A stretch of DNA of 60,069 nt. Source: a virus. How positions within the stretch are numbered: position 1 is the stretch's first letter; every line of letters starts with the position of its first letter. The DNA is taken from IMG/VR virus record IMGVR_UViG_3300039037_000048, positions 1 to 60,069 of that record. One strand, written 5' to 3'. The position numbers and the translations under genes were made by a program. The notes beneath the pieces were generated by a model that did not search any database, was not told the origin of the DNA, and saw only the letters and a list, made by a program, of their open reading frames with translations. This document shows, piece by piece, positions 32,108 through 39,029 of the stretch.

Positions 32108-32312
32108 AGGGTGGGAGAGCGTTACTTCTCCCTAGGCTCGCCACTTGTTCTTTCACTGGAAACAAGAAACCAGGCGGCAACAATCACCCGCACCACTTGC
32201 TTTTGAGGAGAAGCAAGAAACCCGAGGGGTCTGGGACCCATCCCGACCAGGGCGCTTTTAGCGTCGTCCCGAGACGTGGGTCATAATGACTCCACCAGGG
32301 TAGGTTTAGAGT
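32108..32312 (-). ncRNA. Structured leader between tRNA-Gly and the 138-aa gene
   Basis: A 205-base region rich in hairpins: GGGAGA/TCTCCC, CTTGTT/AACAAG, CTTGCTT/AAGCAAG and GGGTC/GACCC. Two hairpins share the flanks GGTTTCTTG on one side and CAAGTGG on the other, so they look like a duplicated RNA element. A 39-codon frame (32122-32241) overlaps it but lacks a ribosome binding site. Probably an untranslated structured RNA; role unknown. Confidence 0.4.
32122..32241 (-). CDS. Possible 39-aa peptide
   Basis: ATG-started frame (MGPRPLGF...) with a hydrophobic VIVAAWFLVSS middle inside the structured leader. No Shine-Dalgarno sequence; listed because the region has no other gene. Confidence 0.25.
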   Translation of the reverse strand: MGPRPLGFLASPQKQVVRVIVAAWFLVSSERTSGEPREK

Positions 32313-32729
32313 CTATCCAAGACTAATGGTGTCGTTACCATCTTCATCATCCTTGACTTGATAAGGATCATTGAAGGTGATGGTATCCGTACCTTCTGCA
32401 CCAGAGATGACGGTATCACCACCAAAGTCTAGCACATCCTCACCGATACCACCGAAGGGAATGTTAACAGGACCAGCAGCTGCTGCACCAAAGGTTTCTA
32501 CATTAGTAGCATTCAGATAGTCAGACTGCAACTGGAAGTTGTAACTAGACTCATCGTAGGATGGGTACTCACTGGGAAAGTTAATAACCATACCAGTTTC
32601 CATAGGTGCCATGGAGCGCAGTTTATCATAGATCTCAAAGAGATCACGAACAGAGTCACCACTCTTGTTCTGCAGTGCTTCCAGCAGTTCCTGGCGCACT
32701 AGTTCTTTTGCTTCAGCGAGACGAGACAT
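32313..32729 (-). CDS. Hypothetical protein with Gly/Asp-rich C-terminus
   Basis: A 138-aa protein: N-terminal amphipathic helices (MSRLAEAKELVRQELLEAL), and a C-terminus with FGGDTVISGAEGTDTITF and DDEDGNDTISLG, resembling degenerate RTX-type calcium-binding nonapeptides. The internal ATG at 32729 is preferred, as the upstream extension would overlap the previous gene. Possibly structural; uncertain. Confidence 0.6.
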   Translation of the reverse strand: MSRLAEAKELVRQELLEALQNKSGDSVRDLFEIYDKLRSMAPMETGMVINFPSEYPSYDESSYNFQLQSDYLNATNVETFGAAAAGPVNIPFGGIGEDVLDFGGDTVISGAEGTDTITFNDPYQVKDDEDGNDTISLG

Positions 32730-32952
32730 TATCTTTGATGTAACAAGGGACAGTTTCGGGATCCAACCACTTCGTATACTCGAAGTCCTCCATGGCAATA
32801 GTCATTTGCATGGCATTGTCACAGAGGTACATGTCAGAGTACCGCTTGGTGTACTCGTGTGCTTTTTGAATACGAAAGTCGGGCATCCCGTTGGTTTCCA
32901 GTGTACCACACTCGACGTAGCGGTAGGGGAAACGCTCAAGAAGGATTTTCAT
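32713..32952 (-). CDS. Hypothetical protein
   Basis: A 79-aa protein rich in Tyr, Met and Cys, no domain recognised. Its ATG shares one base with the stop region of the Phd-like gene. As the gene directly after a Phd-like antitoxin it occupies a toxin's place, but I see no toxin motif. Confidence 0.65.
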   Translation of the reverse strand: MKILLERFPYRYVECGTLETNGMPDFRIQKAHEYTKRYSDMYLCDNAMQMTIAMEDFEYTKWLDPETVPCYIKDNVSSR

Positions 32953-33176
32953 TAGTAGGAGGGATCTCCAGGAACGTCATCATCATAGGGCAAGTCAGGC
33001 ATAATGTCAAGCAGTGGTTCGATCTCTTCTGTGATCGGTGCTGCGATGACTGCACTGCCATCAGGGCGACGTACTAGGAAGTGCTCGCCCTGATTCTCAA
33101 TCAGATCCATGTAGTTATCGAAGTTAGCTTGGAACTCTTCTTCGGTAACCTCACGCATTTCTTCTACTTGTTTCAT
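32952..33176 (-). CDS. Phd/YefM-like antitoxin
   Basis: A 74-aa protein. The N-terminal 45 residues (VTEEEFQANFDNYMDLIEN, then GEHFLVRRPDGSAVIAAP) follow the Phd/YefM DNA-binding antitoxin pattern: a short strand, two helices and a hairpin. The acidic C-terminus would be the toxin-binding tail. No RelE/Doc toxin is next to it. The ATG at 33176 forms an ATGA overlap with the glutaredoxin gene. Confidence 0.7.
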   Translation of the reverse strand: MKQVEEMREVTEEEFQANFDNYMDLIENQGEHFLVRRPDGSAVIAAPITEEIEPLLDIMPDLPYDDDVPGDPSY

Positions 33177-33418
33177 ACGTTGCAACAAATATTTTGTTCT
33201 TGAAGATACTTGATAGTATCTGTACATCCACCTAGGTGCTTCTTGTCCATAAGAACTTGTGGGAAAGTTGTTCCCTCCCCAAACAAACTATAGAAATCAG
33301 CACCAGTGAAGTCTCTACCTAAACGATACTCTACAAACTTGAACTCATTCAATTCAAAAAGCAATCTGATCTGCTCACAATAGCGGCAACCGTGCTTTGA
33401 ATAGATGGTGAATGTCAT
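33173..33418 (-). CDS. Glutaredoxin
   Basis: An 81-aa protein with C11-R-Y-C14 and TTFPQVLMDKKHLGG. Paralogue of the Cys-lacking protein at 2.15 kb. Starts with a 4-base overlap on talC; CTAAATA lies 32 bases upstream within talC. Confidence 0.87.
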   Translation of the reverse strand: MTFTIYSKHGCRYCEQIRLLFELNEFKFVEYRLGRDFTGADFYSLFGEGTTFPQVLMDKKHLGGCTDTIKYLQEQNICCNV

Positions 33419-34065
33419 TTAGAAAGTTGGGCGAAATCCTGTTCAAAAATATTTAGACCAGCGTCGGTCAGAACGTGGTTGTACATTTTATCAAACACTG
33501 ACACAGGTAGAGTGACTACGTGAGCACCGTACAAGAGACAGCGAGCAACGTGATGAACATCACGAAGAGAAGCAGCGAGAATCTGGGTCTTCTGTGCCTG
33601 TGTGCAGTAAAGACCAGAGATAGCACGAACCAGTTCGACGCCACTGCAACTATTATCGTTCATCCGACCCACAAATGGGGAGATGTATGTGGCACCTGAC
33701 AAAGCGGTCACCGCTGCTTGAGCAGCAGAGAAGCACAGGGTCACATTAGTCTTGACGCCACGACCAGAGAGTTCCTTGCAGGCAATCAGACCCTCTTTGT
33801 GAAGGGGAAGTTTGATAGTCACTGCTTCACCCAGACCGATGTAGTTCTCGGCATCCTCTAGGAGTTCTTCTGCTGTATGTCCATTGACTTCTGCTGATAC
33901 AGATTCAAACCCAAAGGACTCATCACACAACTGTGCAATAAGATCTCGGTAGGGCACACCTTGCTTACGAACAAGTGTAGGATTAGTTGTTACGCCTGCG
34001 ATGATACCAGTACGAGATCTCTCAAGAATGGCACCGAAGTCTGCTGTGTCTAGAAAAATTTTCAT
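33415..34065 (-). CDS. talC: Transaldolase (TalC type)
   Basis: A 216-aa short transaldolase: MKIFLDTADF, GVTTNPTLV, Schiff-base Lys85 in AVTIKLPLH, then NVTLCFSAAQA and ISPFVGR. It transfers dihydroxyacetone units between sugar phosphates, pushing host carbon through the pentose phosphate pathway to NADPH and ribose for nucleotides. The ATG at 34065 starts the family sequence; an upstream in-frame extension is not used. Confidence 0.94.
   Translation of the reverse strand: MKIFLDTADFGAILERSRTGIIAGVTTNPTLVRKQGVPYRDLIAQLCDESFGFESVSAEVNGHTAEELLEDAENYIGLGEAVTIKLPLHKEGLIACKELSGRGVKTNVTLCFSAAQAAVTALSGATYISPFVGRMNDNSCSGVELVRAISGLYCTQAQKTQILAASLRDVHHVARCLLYGAHVVTLPVSVFDKMYNHVLTDAGLNIFEQDFAQLSK
33450..33456 (-). 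promoter_or_regulatory. Late promoter (CTAAATA) within talC
   Basis: CTAAATA 32 bases before the glutaredoxin ATG; could give late expression of glutaredoxin and the antitoxin-like gene independently of talC. Confidence 0.5.
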
Positions 34066-34093
34066 TGTAATATTGTTGGTATAGATGTACCAA

Positions 34094-34167
34094 TCGGGGT
34101 GATAGGATTTGAACCTACGACCTCCCGCTCCCAAAGCGGGCGCTCTACCAAGCTAAGCTACACCCCG
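34094..34167 (-). tRNA. tRNA-Pro (UGG)
   Basis: 74-nt cloverleaf, acceptor CGGGGTG/CACCCCG, anticodon TGG, T loop TTCAAAT. It lies between the zinc-finger gene (9-base gap) and talC. Confidence 0.95.
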
Positions 34168-34176
34168 TTAGAGGAG

Positions 34177-34428
34177 TCAACGCTCCTCAAAGTCAATTCG
34201 TCGGACCTTGCGTTGTCGCCTCTCCTCCTGAAAAACCAAGTCTTGTGGTGATAGATTCGGAGTAGACTTGTGCTTCTGGGGACTCGTTAGAATCTCTACC
34301 AGAGACAGATCCTTCCCTGATATGTTGGTCCCACGGATGCTCGTAAGGTTCGGGCACCCGCAGCACCTGGTCTTGGAGGGATGACTCTCTAATACTTTCC
34401 CGCAATTCTTGCATCTGATACTTAACAT
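34177..34428 (-). CDS. Small zinc-ribbon protein
   Basis: An 83-aa protein. CKNCGK and CCGCPN form a four-Cys zinc ribbon in the first 26 residues; the C-terminus is basic (EERRQRKVRRIDFEER). Probably nucleic-acid binding. I recall similar small proteins in other cyanomyoviruses. The gene lies almost entirely inside the overlapping frame 34193-34525. Confidence 0.7.
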   Translation of the reverse strand: MLSIRCKNCGKVLESHPSKTRCCGCPNLTSIRGTNISGKDLSLVEILTSPQKHKSTPNLSPQDLVFQEERRQRKVRRIDFEER

Positions 34429-34525
34429 TGTCTAGCGCCACTCTAATTAGTGCTAACTCTTCGTGTATATCCTGATGGTGAAAGCGCAATGGTTTCTGCA
34501 AAAGTCTTTTAAGTTTCTTTTTCAT
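34193..34525 (-). CDS. Coiled-coil protein overlapping the zinc-ribbon gene
   Basis: A 110-aa frame. The first 45 residues (basic MKKKLKRLLQKPLRF then a heptad-like EELALIRVALDNVKYQM) look like a real coiled coil. The remaining 65 residues share 236 bases with the zinc-ribbon gene in another frame and are low in recognisable structure. Confidence 0.55.
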   Translation of the reverse strand: MKKKLKRLLQKPLRFHHQDIHEELALIRVALDNVKYQMQELRESIRESSLQDQVLRVPEPYEHPWDQHIREGSVSGRDSNESPEAQVYSESITTRLGFSGGEATTQGPTN

Positions 34526-34538
34526 GAGGATTTAACAC

Positions 34539-34612
<74 letters not shown>

Positions 34613-34616
34613 GAGG

Positions 34617-34690
34617 CGTCTTGGGCAGGACTCGAACCTGCGACCGACTGTTTAGAAGACAGTTGCTCTATCCAGCTGAGCTACCAAGAC
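34617..34690 (-). tRNA. tRNA-Arg (UCU)
   Basis: 74-nt cloverleaf, acceptor GTCTTGG/CCAAGAC, anticodon TCT, T loop TTCGAGT. Transcription would begin a few bases upstream at the promoter 34700-34728. Confidence 0.95.
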
Positions 34691-34699
34691 ATGAAAGAC

Positions 34700-34728
34700 A
34701 CTATAGCATAGTGTCGGAGGTTTGTCAA
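34700..34728 (-). promoter_or_regulatory. Early sigma70 promoter for tRNA-Arg/Val
   Basis: TTGACA, 17 bases, TATAGT on the minus strand, overlapping the stop of the 101-aa gene. Confidence 0.8.
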
Positions 34729-35030
34729 CCAGTGACTCTTTGGAATCCTGTACCAGACATCCAACCACCAGGACCAGATTGAATCTGTTCTGATCCACCA
34801 CCAAGTTGTGGCATGGGGTCTAGTTGAGTAGTAGTTTTACCACCACCAGTGGCAATCTGATACATTCTTTCGTGAATGTCAGAAGGAACACCAGTGGTTT
34901 CTTCTGCTAGCAGCAGTTCTTCTGCTACACAGAGATCGTGTTTTGCTTTTAGAATCTCCTGCTTCTCACTGTAGTAGGCAGGTCCGAACCAGGGATCGTC
35001 TTCTAGGTAAGAGGGAGCGGGATACGTCAT
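34725..35030 (-). CDS. Hypothetical protein
   Basis: A 101-aa protein, aromatic N-terminus (YLEDDPWFGPAYYSE), helix, then a Gly/Gln-rich C-terminus ending TGFQRVTG, typical of small virion proteins. A CATAAATA late motif lies 34 bases upstream. No family recognised. Confidence 0.65.
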   Translation of the reverse strand: MTYPAPSYLEDDPWFGPAYYSEKQEILKAKHDLCVAEELLLAEETTGVPSDIHERMYQIATGGGKTTTQLDPMPQLGGGSEQIQSGPGGWMSGTGFQRVTG

Positions 35031-35063
35031 GTGTGAAGCGATAACGAATTCATGTTACCAGAT

Positions 35064-35071
35064 TATTTATG
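35064..35071 (-). promoter_or_regulatory. Late promoter (CATAAATA)
   Basis: CATAAATA on the minus strand, 34 bases before the 101-aa gene. Confidence 0.55.
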
Positions 35072-35300
35072 CAGCGTCAAGGGTCTTTGGTGCATAATAT
35101 GCCTTGTAGTATGCCACAATGCCATCTGACCTCACGTTGCCTTGCGACACCCAGTCATGACAGCACTCCATGATACCTTTCTGACTATGAACAGGGGATC
35201 CATCTGGGTTGAGCTCGGATCCAAATTTCTTGAGCAGGATAGCATAGACCCTAGCACGGGCATCCATACGGTCATCACTGTAGCGCCAGTCTTCAGACAT
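35067..35300 (-). CDS. Hypothetical protein (77 aa)
   Basis: Starts MSEDWRYSDDRMDARARVY; contains a CC-H-x-W segment. The ATG at 35300 is chosen because the sigma70 promoter (35323-35351) would place the transcript start just upstream, excluding longer in-frame starts. Function unknown. Confidence 0.68.
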   Translation of the reverse strand: MSEDWRYSDDRMDARARVYAILLKKFGSELNPDGSPVHSQKGIMECCHDWVSQGNVRSDGIVAYYKAYYAPKTLDAA

Positions 35301-35322
35301 AGTTGAGTAGCAACTGGTCATA

Positions 35323-35351
35323 ATTGTATCACAACAGACATGAGCTGTCAA
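35323..35351 (-). promoter_or_regulatory. Early sigma70 promoter
   Basis: TTGACA, 17 bases, TACAAT on the minus strand, directly before the 77-aa gene and back to back with the plus-strand late promoter at 35353. Confidence 0.8.
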
Positions 35352-35352
35352 G

Positions 35353-35359
35353 CTAAATA
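35353..35359 (+). promoter_or_regulatory. Late promoter (CTAAATA) for exported-protein genes
   Basis: CTAAATA on the plus strand, 25 bases before the ATG at 35384. Confidence 0.65.
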
Positions 35360-35383
35360 GTTGAGTGGTAAAATTTAGATCAA

Positions 35384-35878
35384 ATGAAAAAAGCAATTGC
35401 AGCTTTTGGAATGCTTCTGATGACATCACCTGCTATGGCTGGTGGACTTGTTACTAAACACTCTTCTAGTGTTCAACTTAACGTAGACGCAGCGCGTTCT
35501 ACTGCCACGAGAATCGGTTCGAGCTTCAGTATCTCTGGCTCAAATATTGATACTACGGACGGTTCGACTGCAAACACAGTTTCTGCTGGTACTATCACCT
35601 CTGGTGTATATTCTCCAGGAACTATTGCAGCAACACAAGACACCGCTGGGGCAGCATTTAGTTTCAGTCAATCTTATACACAAGGTGATGCACTTCCAAC
35701 TAGTGCAGCTACTGTAGGTCAGATTCCTAACTTCGGTTCGGTTACTTCTTACACAGCTGGAACTGCTGGCGATCTTGCTGGTACTGTAACAAGTGCAGGT
35801 GTACTAACCGTAACTGCTGGTGGAGCTGGCACAAGTGCCGTGGGTCAATTTGTCTCCGAGGTCACTGTAATTGATTGA
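35384..35878 (+). CDS. Exported Ser/Thr/Gly-rich protein
   Basis: A 164-aa protein with a signal peptide (MKKAIAAFGMLLMTSPAMA, cleavage at AMA-GG). The mature part is Ser/Thr/Gly-rich with short repeated beta segments, like a curli- or fibre-type secreted protein. First of three plus-strand exported genes, all late. Function unknown. Confidence 0.72.
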   Translation: MKKAIAAFGMLLMTSPAMAGGLVTKHSSSVQLNVDAARSTATRIGSSFSISGSNIDTTDGSTANTVSAGTITSGVYSPGTIAATQDTAGAAFSFSQSYTQGDALPTSAATVGQIPNFGSVTSYTAGTAGDLAGTVTSAGVLTVTAGGAGTSAVGQFVSEVTVID

Positions 35879-35889
35879 GGACGTTCGTA

Positions 35890-36336
35890 ATGACGATTTC
35901 TGGATCGACCTATTGGAATATTGCGACGAGTGCGGTGGTAATCCTGCTTACAGGTGCCACCGCCCAGGCAGTCCCCGTTGTCCCAAACTTCACACAGGGC
36001 TCAATGACGAGCCACACAGAGACAACACAGACAATAACCGAGACGATTAATAGCATGGATTATAGTACAGGATATCAATATTCTGCTACTGGATCTGGCG
36101 TAACTGCTAGTGGAAATCTTTCCCCTGGCACTTCTAGTAATTCTGTATCAATTGAAGGAGTGAATTCAACATGGACTGGCGTGGGTTCAAAACCAACTTT
36201 CACACAAACAACACCAGGGGCAGCGTTCCAGTTTACGGAAACGTATTCAGGACCAGGACTCCAAAATCACACGATTATCCAAAGAACAACAGAGGTTACA
36301 AGCGTAACCGACACAACAAGTATTTTCTCCCAGTAA
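35890..36336 (+). CDS. Exported Thr-rich protein
   Basis: A 148-aa protein with signal-like N-terminus (SAVVILLTGATAQA-VP) and Thr/Ser-rich mature part. Parallels with the preceding protein (TGSG...SGN, GAAFQFTETYSG against GAAFSFSQSYTQ) suggest the two are related. Starts at an ATG with GAGG about 10 bases upstream. Confidence 0.7.
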   Translation: MTISGSTYWNIATSAVVILLTGATAQAVPVVPNFTQGSMTSHTETTQTITETINSMDYSTGYQYSATGSGVTASGNLSPGTSSNSVSIEGVNSTWTGVGSKPTFTQTTPGAAFQFTETYSGPGLQNHTIIQRTTEVTSVTDTTSIFSQ

Positions 36337-37109
36337 TCCTATGTCTAACTCAACTTGCAAGTGTAATCCCTGCTCGTGCAGAAACTGTGGGCGGTGTGAG
36401 TGCAACAGCATCTCCAATCGCTAATAGCTCTGGCTCGGTAACTAATCAGGCAATTCAAGTATTACAAGGTCCTTACATTACCAACACTTATGGTGGTGGT
36501 ATTCAATGTCAAGGACCCACCAGAAACTTTACTCCCTATGTAACAGGGACTGCATCAGCTTCCAAACCTTGGGAGCCATATTATGATGATCCTGTATATG
36601 ATATCAGTGATAACAATGGTGCCTTCGATGACGAAGGAAACGCAATTGGGGACGGAATTATTGATAATCCTGGCCGCATTCTTTTCCACAAAAAAACTAG
36701 AACTGGACAGAAAGATAACTACAGTTTAGGTCTTGGTTTCTCTATGACATGGAGTACACCAACAGATAAAAACCTACAGGATCTATGTAAGAAAGCAGCA
36801 GCAACACAGATCGAATTGAATCAACAACTCGCTGCTAATAAAAGATTAGATTTTGAGATCGCTAGGCTCAAAAATTGTGGACAGTTATTAAAGGAGGGAA
36901 TTCGCTTCGCTCCTGGTACTAGGTACGCCAAAGTGTGTGAGGATGTGCAAGTATCTGGTGTGAACTTCATGGTTCCACACGTACACAAGATCCCTTCTAC
37001 TTCTTCGTCTTCGCCTTCACAGCGCGAAGCTTTGCAATCGCTTGATTCCGATCCCGCTGCTCTTCTCGGCGCTCCTTTACAGACAAGATCTTCATTTGTT
37101 TCCCCCTGA
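36171..37109 (+). CDS. Exported protein with long basic signal region
   Basis: A 312-aa protein. Residues 1-50 are Arg/Lys/Asn-rich, then a hydrophobic FLPVILCLTQLASV ending in IPARA-ET, a signal-peptidase site. The mature part contains Cys pairs, a coiled coil (QIELNQQLAANKRLDFEIARL) and a Ser/Pro-rich tail. The first 166 bases overlap the previous gene in another frame; AAGGAG lies 10 bases before the ATG. The C-terminus overlaps a convergent gene by 113 bases. Confidence 0.68.
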   Translation: MDWRGFKTNFHTNNTRGSVPVYGNVFRTRTPKSHDYPKNNRGYKRNRHNKYFLPVILCLTQLASVIPARAETVGGVSATASPIANSSGSVTNQAIQVLQGPYITNTYGGGIQCQGPTRNFTPYVTGTASASKPWEPYYDDPVYDISDNNGAFDDEGNAIGDGIIDNPGRILFHKKTRTGQKDNYSLGLGFSMTWSTPTDKNLQDLCKKAAATQIELNQQLAANKRLDFEIARLKNCGQLLKEGIRFAPGTRYAKVCEDVQVSGVNFMVPHVHKIPSTSSSSPSQREALQSLDSDPAALLGAPLQTRSSFVSP

Positions 37110-37806
37110 TTGTAGCAACCTTCTTCAAGACTTTCTTCACTGTAGGTTTAATAACCTTCAGTAAGATGTCAGCAAATGGTTTAGCAATCAGTGCAGATGT
37201 AGTAGCAACTACAGCAATACCCCCAGTGGTGATTACGGTCCCCGCTGGGGGTAATCCATTTATGGCTTGTTCAATGATAGGTACATCACGTACCTCACGA
37301 ATACATTGATTGCCGACTAGTTTATATCCAGTAATTTCTTTCCTACCACTATCGAAGATGTGCCCGACAGGTTCTTCTGCCGCCTGTTTCTTTGTGGGAC
37401 ACTCTATCTTTGGTACTTCTTTATTTGTTTCTGGTGTCTTCTTTGGTGTCGCTGCTGGTTCTGGCGTCTTCTGCTCTGGAGGACTGCCAATAGGTGGCAC
37501 TGGAGTCTCACGCTCAAGCTTCAACTTGTTCTTATTATAATCCATAGGAGTGAACGATGGTGTGCCTGCATCACAGTACACCTTTACACCTTTCGGATCG
37601 TCAATCTCTAATTGATTGTTGTCATCACGTTCATGTGCCTCCACACAGCCAGGCATGTCCACGACAGGGACACCAATCATGTTAGTGACTGGATAGATAG
37701 GAGGAACACTAGGGATTCGTGCCTCTGGAGCAGTCCAAATGTTAATTGGACCGATGTCAAGGTCACGAATCCTAATGCTATCTGTTGTAATCTGTGGGAT
37801 ATCCAT
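36997..37806 (-). CDS. Membrane-anchored protein, unknown
   Basis: A 269-aa protein. The N-terminus is beta-rich, the middle Pro/Lys/Glu-rich (PEQKTPEPAATPKKTPE), then a hydrophobic segment (GTVITTGGIAVVATTSALIA, about 190-215), and a very basic C-terminus. Cys residues in both halves. Convergent 113-base overlap with the exported gene on the other strand. No family recognised. Confidence 0.68.
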   Translation of the reverse strand: MDIPQITTDSIRIRDLDIGPINIWTAPEARIPSVPPIYPVTNMIGVPVVDMPGCVEAHERDDNNQLEIDDPKGVKVYCDAGTPSFTPMDYNKNKLKLERETPVPPIGSPPEQKTPEPAATPKKTPETNKEVPKIECPTKKQAAEEPVGHIFDSGRKEITGYKLVGNQCIREVRDVPIIEQAINGLPPAGTVITTGGIAVVATTSALIAKPFADILLKVIKPTVKKVLKKVATIRGKQMKILSVKERREEQRDRNQAIAKLRAVKAKTKK

Positions 37807-38042
37807 CAGGGTAGAGGGATAGCACCACCTGTTGCACTTGGAAGTTTCTCTACTTCAGGCATTGCTTTGTCTACAATACCAGGCAGTGCTTTAGTCACTG
37901 CATCAGTCGCTGCCTTCGAGACTTTCTCAATGGCAGCTTCAGTAATCGAATCTCTATTCAAGTACACATAAGCAGTGGTTCCTACTAGCGTGAGGGATAC
38001 TAGTCCCGATAGTAGTGCCACTGCATCAATCACCTTTCGCAT
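37806..38042 (-). CDS. Small single-span membrane protein
   Basis: A 78-aa protein: MRKVIDAVALLSGLVSLTLV signal-anchor then an amphipathic Ala/Lys helix. The ATG at 38042 has GAGG 9 bases upstream; a GTG 15 bases earlier is possible. Overlaps the upstream holin-like gene by 17 bases. Confidence 0.68.
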   Translation of the reverse strand: MRKVIDAVALLSGLVSLTLVGTTAYVYLNRDSITEAAIEKVSKAATDAVTKALPGIVDKAMPEVEKLPSATGGAIPLP

Positions 38043-38313
38043 CTTTCTTTTCCTCACCTTTTTTATCTTTATCTTCGTCTTTCTTTTTAGACGCTTGGAC
38101 TCCGAACGTAGCTAAAGTCGTTGTGAAGACGCTGGCTATAAATGTCGGATCGATTTGTCGTTGTGGAATGCCAGGAACAGTTACATAATTAAGTGTAAGA
38201 ATTGCTGCTGACCACCCAAGAATAATAACACGCACCAATGCAGACAGACCTTCGTCTGCCCATTCAAACTTTTCCTTCTTCTCTGGCACTTCCTTTACAG
38301 GAGTTTCTGCCAT
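38026..38313 (-). CDS. Two-span membrane protein, holin-like
   Basis: A 95-aa protein with two hydrophobic segments (LVRVIILGWSAAILTLNYV and PTFIASVFTTTLATFGV) and a highly charged Lys/Asp C-terminal tail. Size and topology fit class II holins, though no homology to a known holin is evident. Lies next to an exported metallopeptidase-like gene and is expressed from a late promoter (38337-38343). Confidence 0.62.
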   Translation of the reverse strand: MAETPVKEVPEKKEKFEWADEGLSALVRVIILGWSAAILTLNYVTVPGIPQRQIDPTFIASVFTTTLATFGVQASKKKDEDKDKKGEEKKDAKGD

Positions 38314-38336
38314 GTCTGGAATAGTTGAGGCACTTT

Positions 38337-38343
38337 TATTTAG
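38337..38343 (-). promoter_or_regulatory. Late promoter (CTAAATA)
   Basis: CTAAATA on the minus strand, 24 bases before the holin-like gene. Confidence 0.62.
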
Positions 38344-39011
38344 TCTGCAAGGTAACCATTTTCTTTTAGCCATTGCCCTGTCAGTGGTGTGGGTGGATAC
38401 ACTTTCCACATCTCACCAGTAGCACAGGCATCCAATGCTTTAGCAGTCATACCTTCAGTGCGACCTGCCCAGGATGCTTCTGCTTCCCAAGGCACTGCAT
38501 TTTTAGGATAGGTACGTTCAGCAAGTGTGCGCCAGATCGTAGGAACTGCCTCTTCAGGTTTGATAATAGCGATCATACTATTCTTGATAGTACCCGCCAT
38601 GCAATCCTGTGCAGCGTGCCACCCTTCATGTCTAGTGACACTCATAAGTGTGCTTTGACGATGCATGAAAGCATCATTCAAGAAGAAGTTATTACCTACA
38701 GTATGATAGACACCTCGGTGTCCTGGTGGAAAGTATTTTGTATCTGCTAGAAAGACCTTAACTCCGACCCTATTAAAAGAGGCGATGATGTCATTAAACT
38801 CACGAGCAACAGCATCATAATCACTGTCGGGATAGCGATCGATAATATCTTGAATACTTGTGATTCGTTTAACATTGTCGGTACACTCTAGTAGCATCAT
38901 GCATCCCATAGAATCCATAGTGTGGTAACCCTTGGTGGGTTCCGCCGCTACAGGCACAGTCATACCATGTGCTGCTCCGAAGAGCAGACCTGACAAAATA
39001 TACTTAAACAT
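38340..39011 (-). CDS. Exported HExxH metallopeptidase-like protein
   Basis: A 223-aa protein with signal peptide (MFKYILSGLLFGAAHG..., cleavage near VAA-EP) and the zinc-peptidase signature HEGWH (HExxH) in SVTRHEGWHAAQD, about residue 128. Five or more Cys suggest disulfides outside the cytoplasm. Possible role in lysis or envelope protein cleavage. The ATG at 39011 has GAGG 7 bases upstream; a late motif lies at 39031. Confidence 0.7.
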   Translation of the reverse strand: MFKYILSGLLFGAAHGMTVPVAAEPTKGYHTMDSMGCMMLLECTDNVKRITSIQDIIDRYPDSDYDAVAREFNDIIASFNRVGVKVFLADTKYFPPGHRGVYHTVGNNFFLNDAFMHRQSTLMSVTRHEGWHAAQDCMAGTIKNSMIAIIKPEEAVPTIWRTLAERTYPKNAVPWEAEASWAGRTEGMTAKALDACATGEMWKVYPPTPLTGQWLKENGYLAD

Positions 39012-39029
39012 AATATACCTCAATGATTT

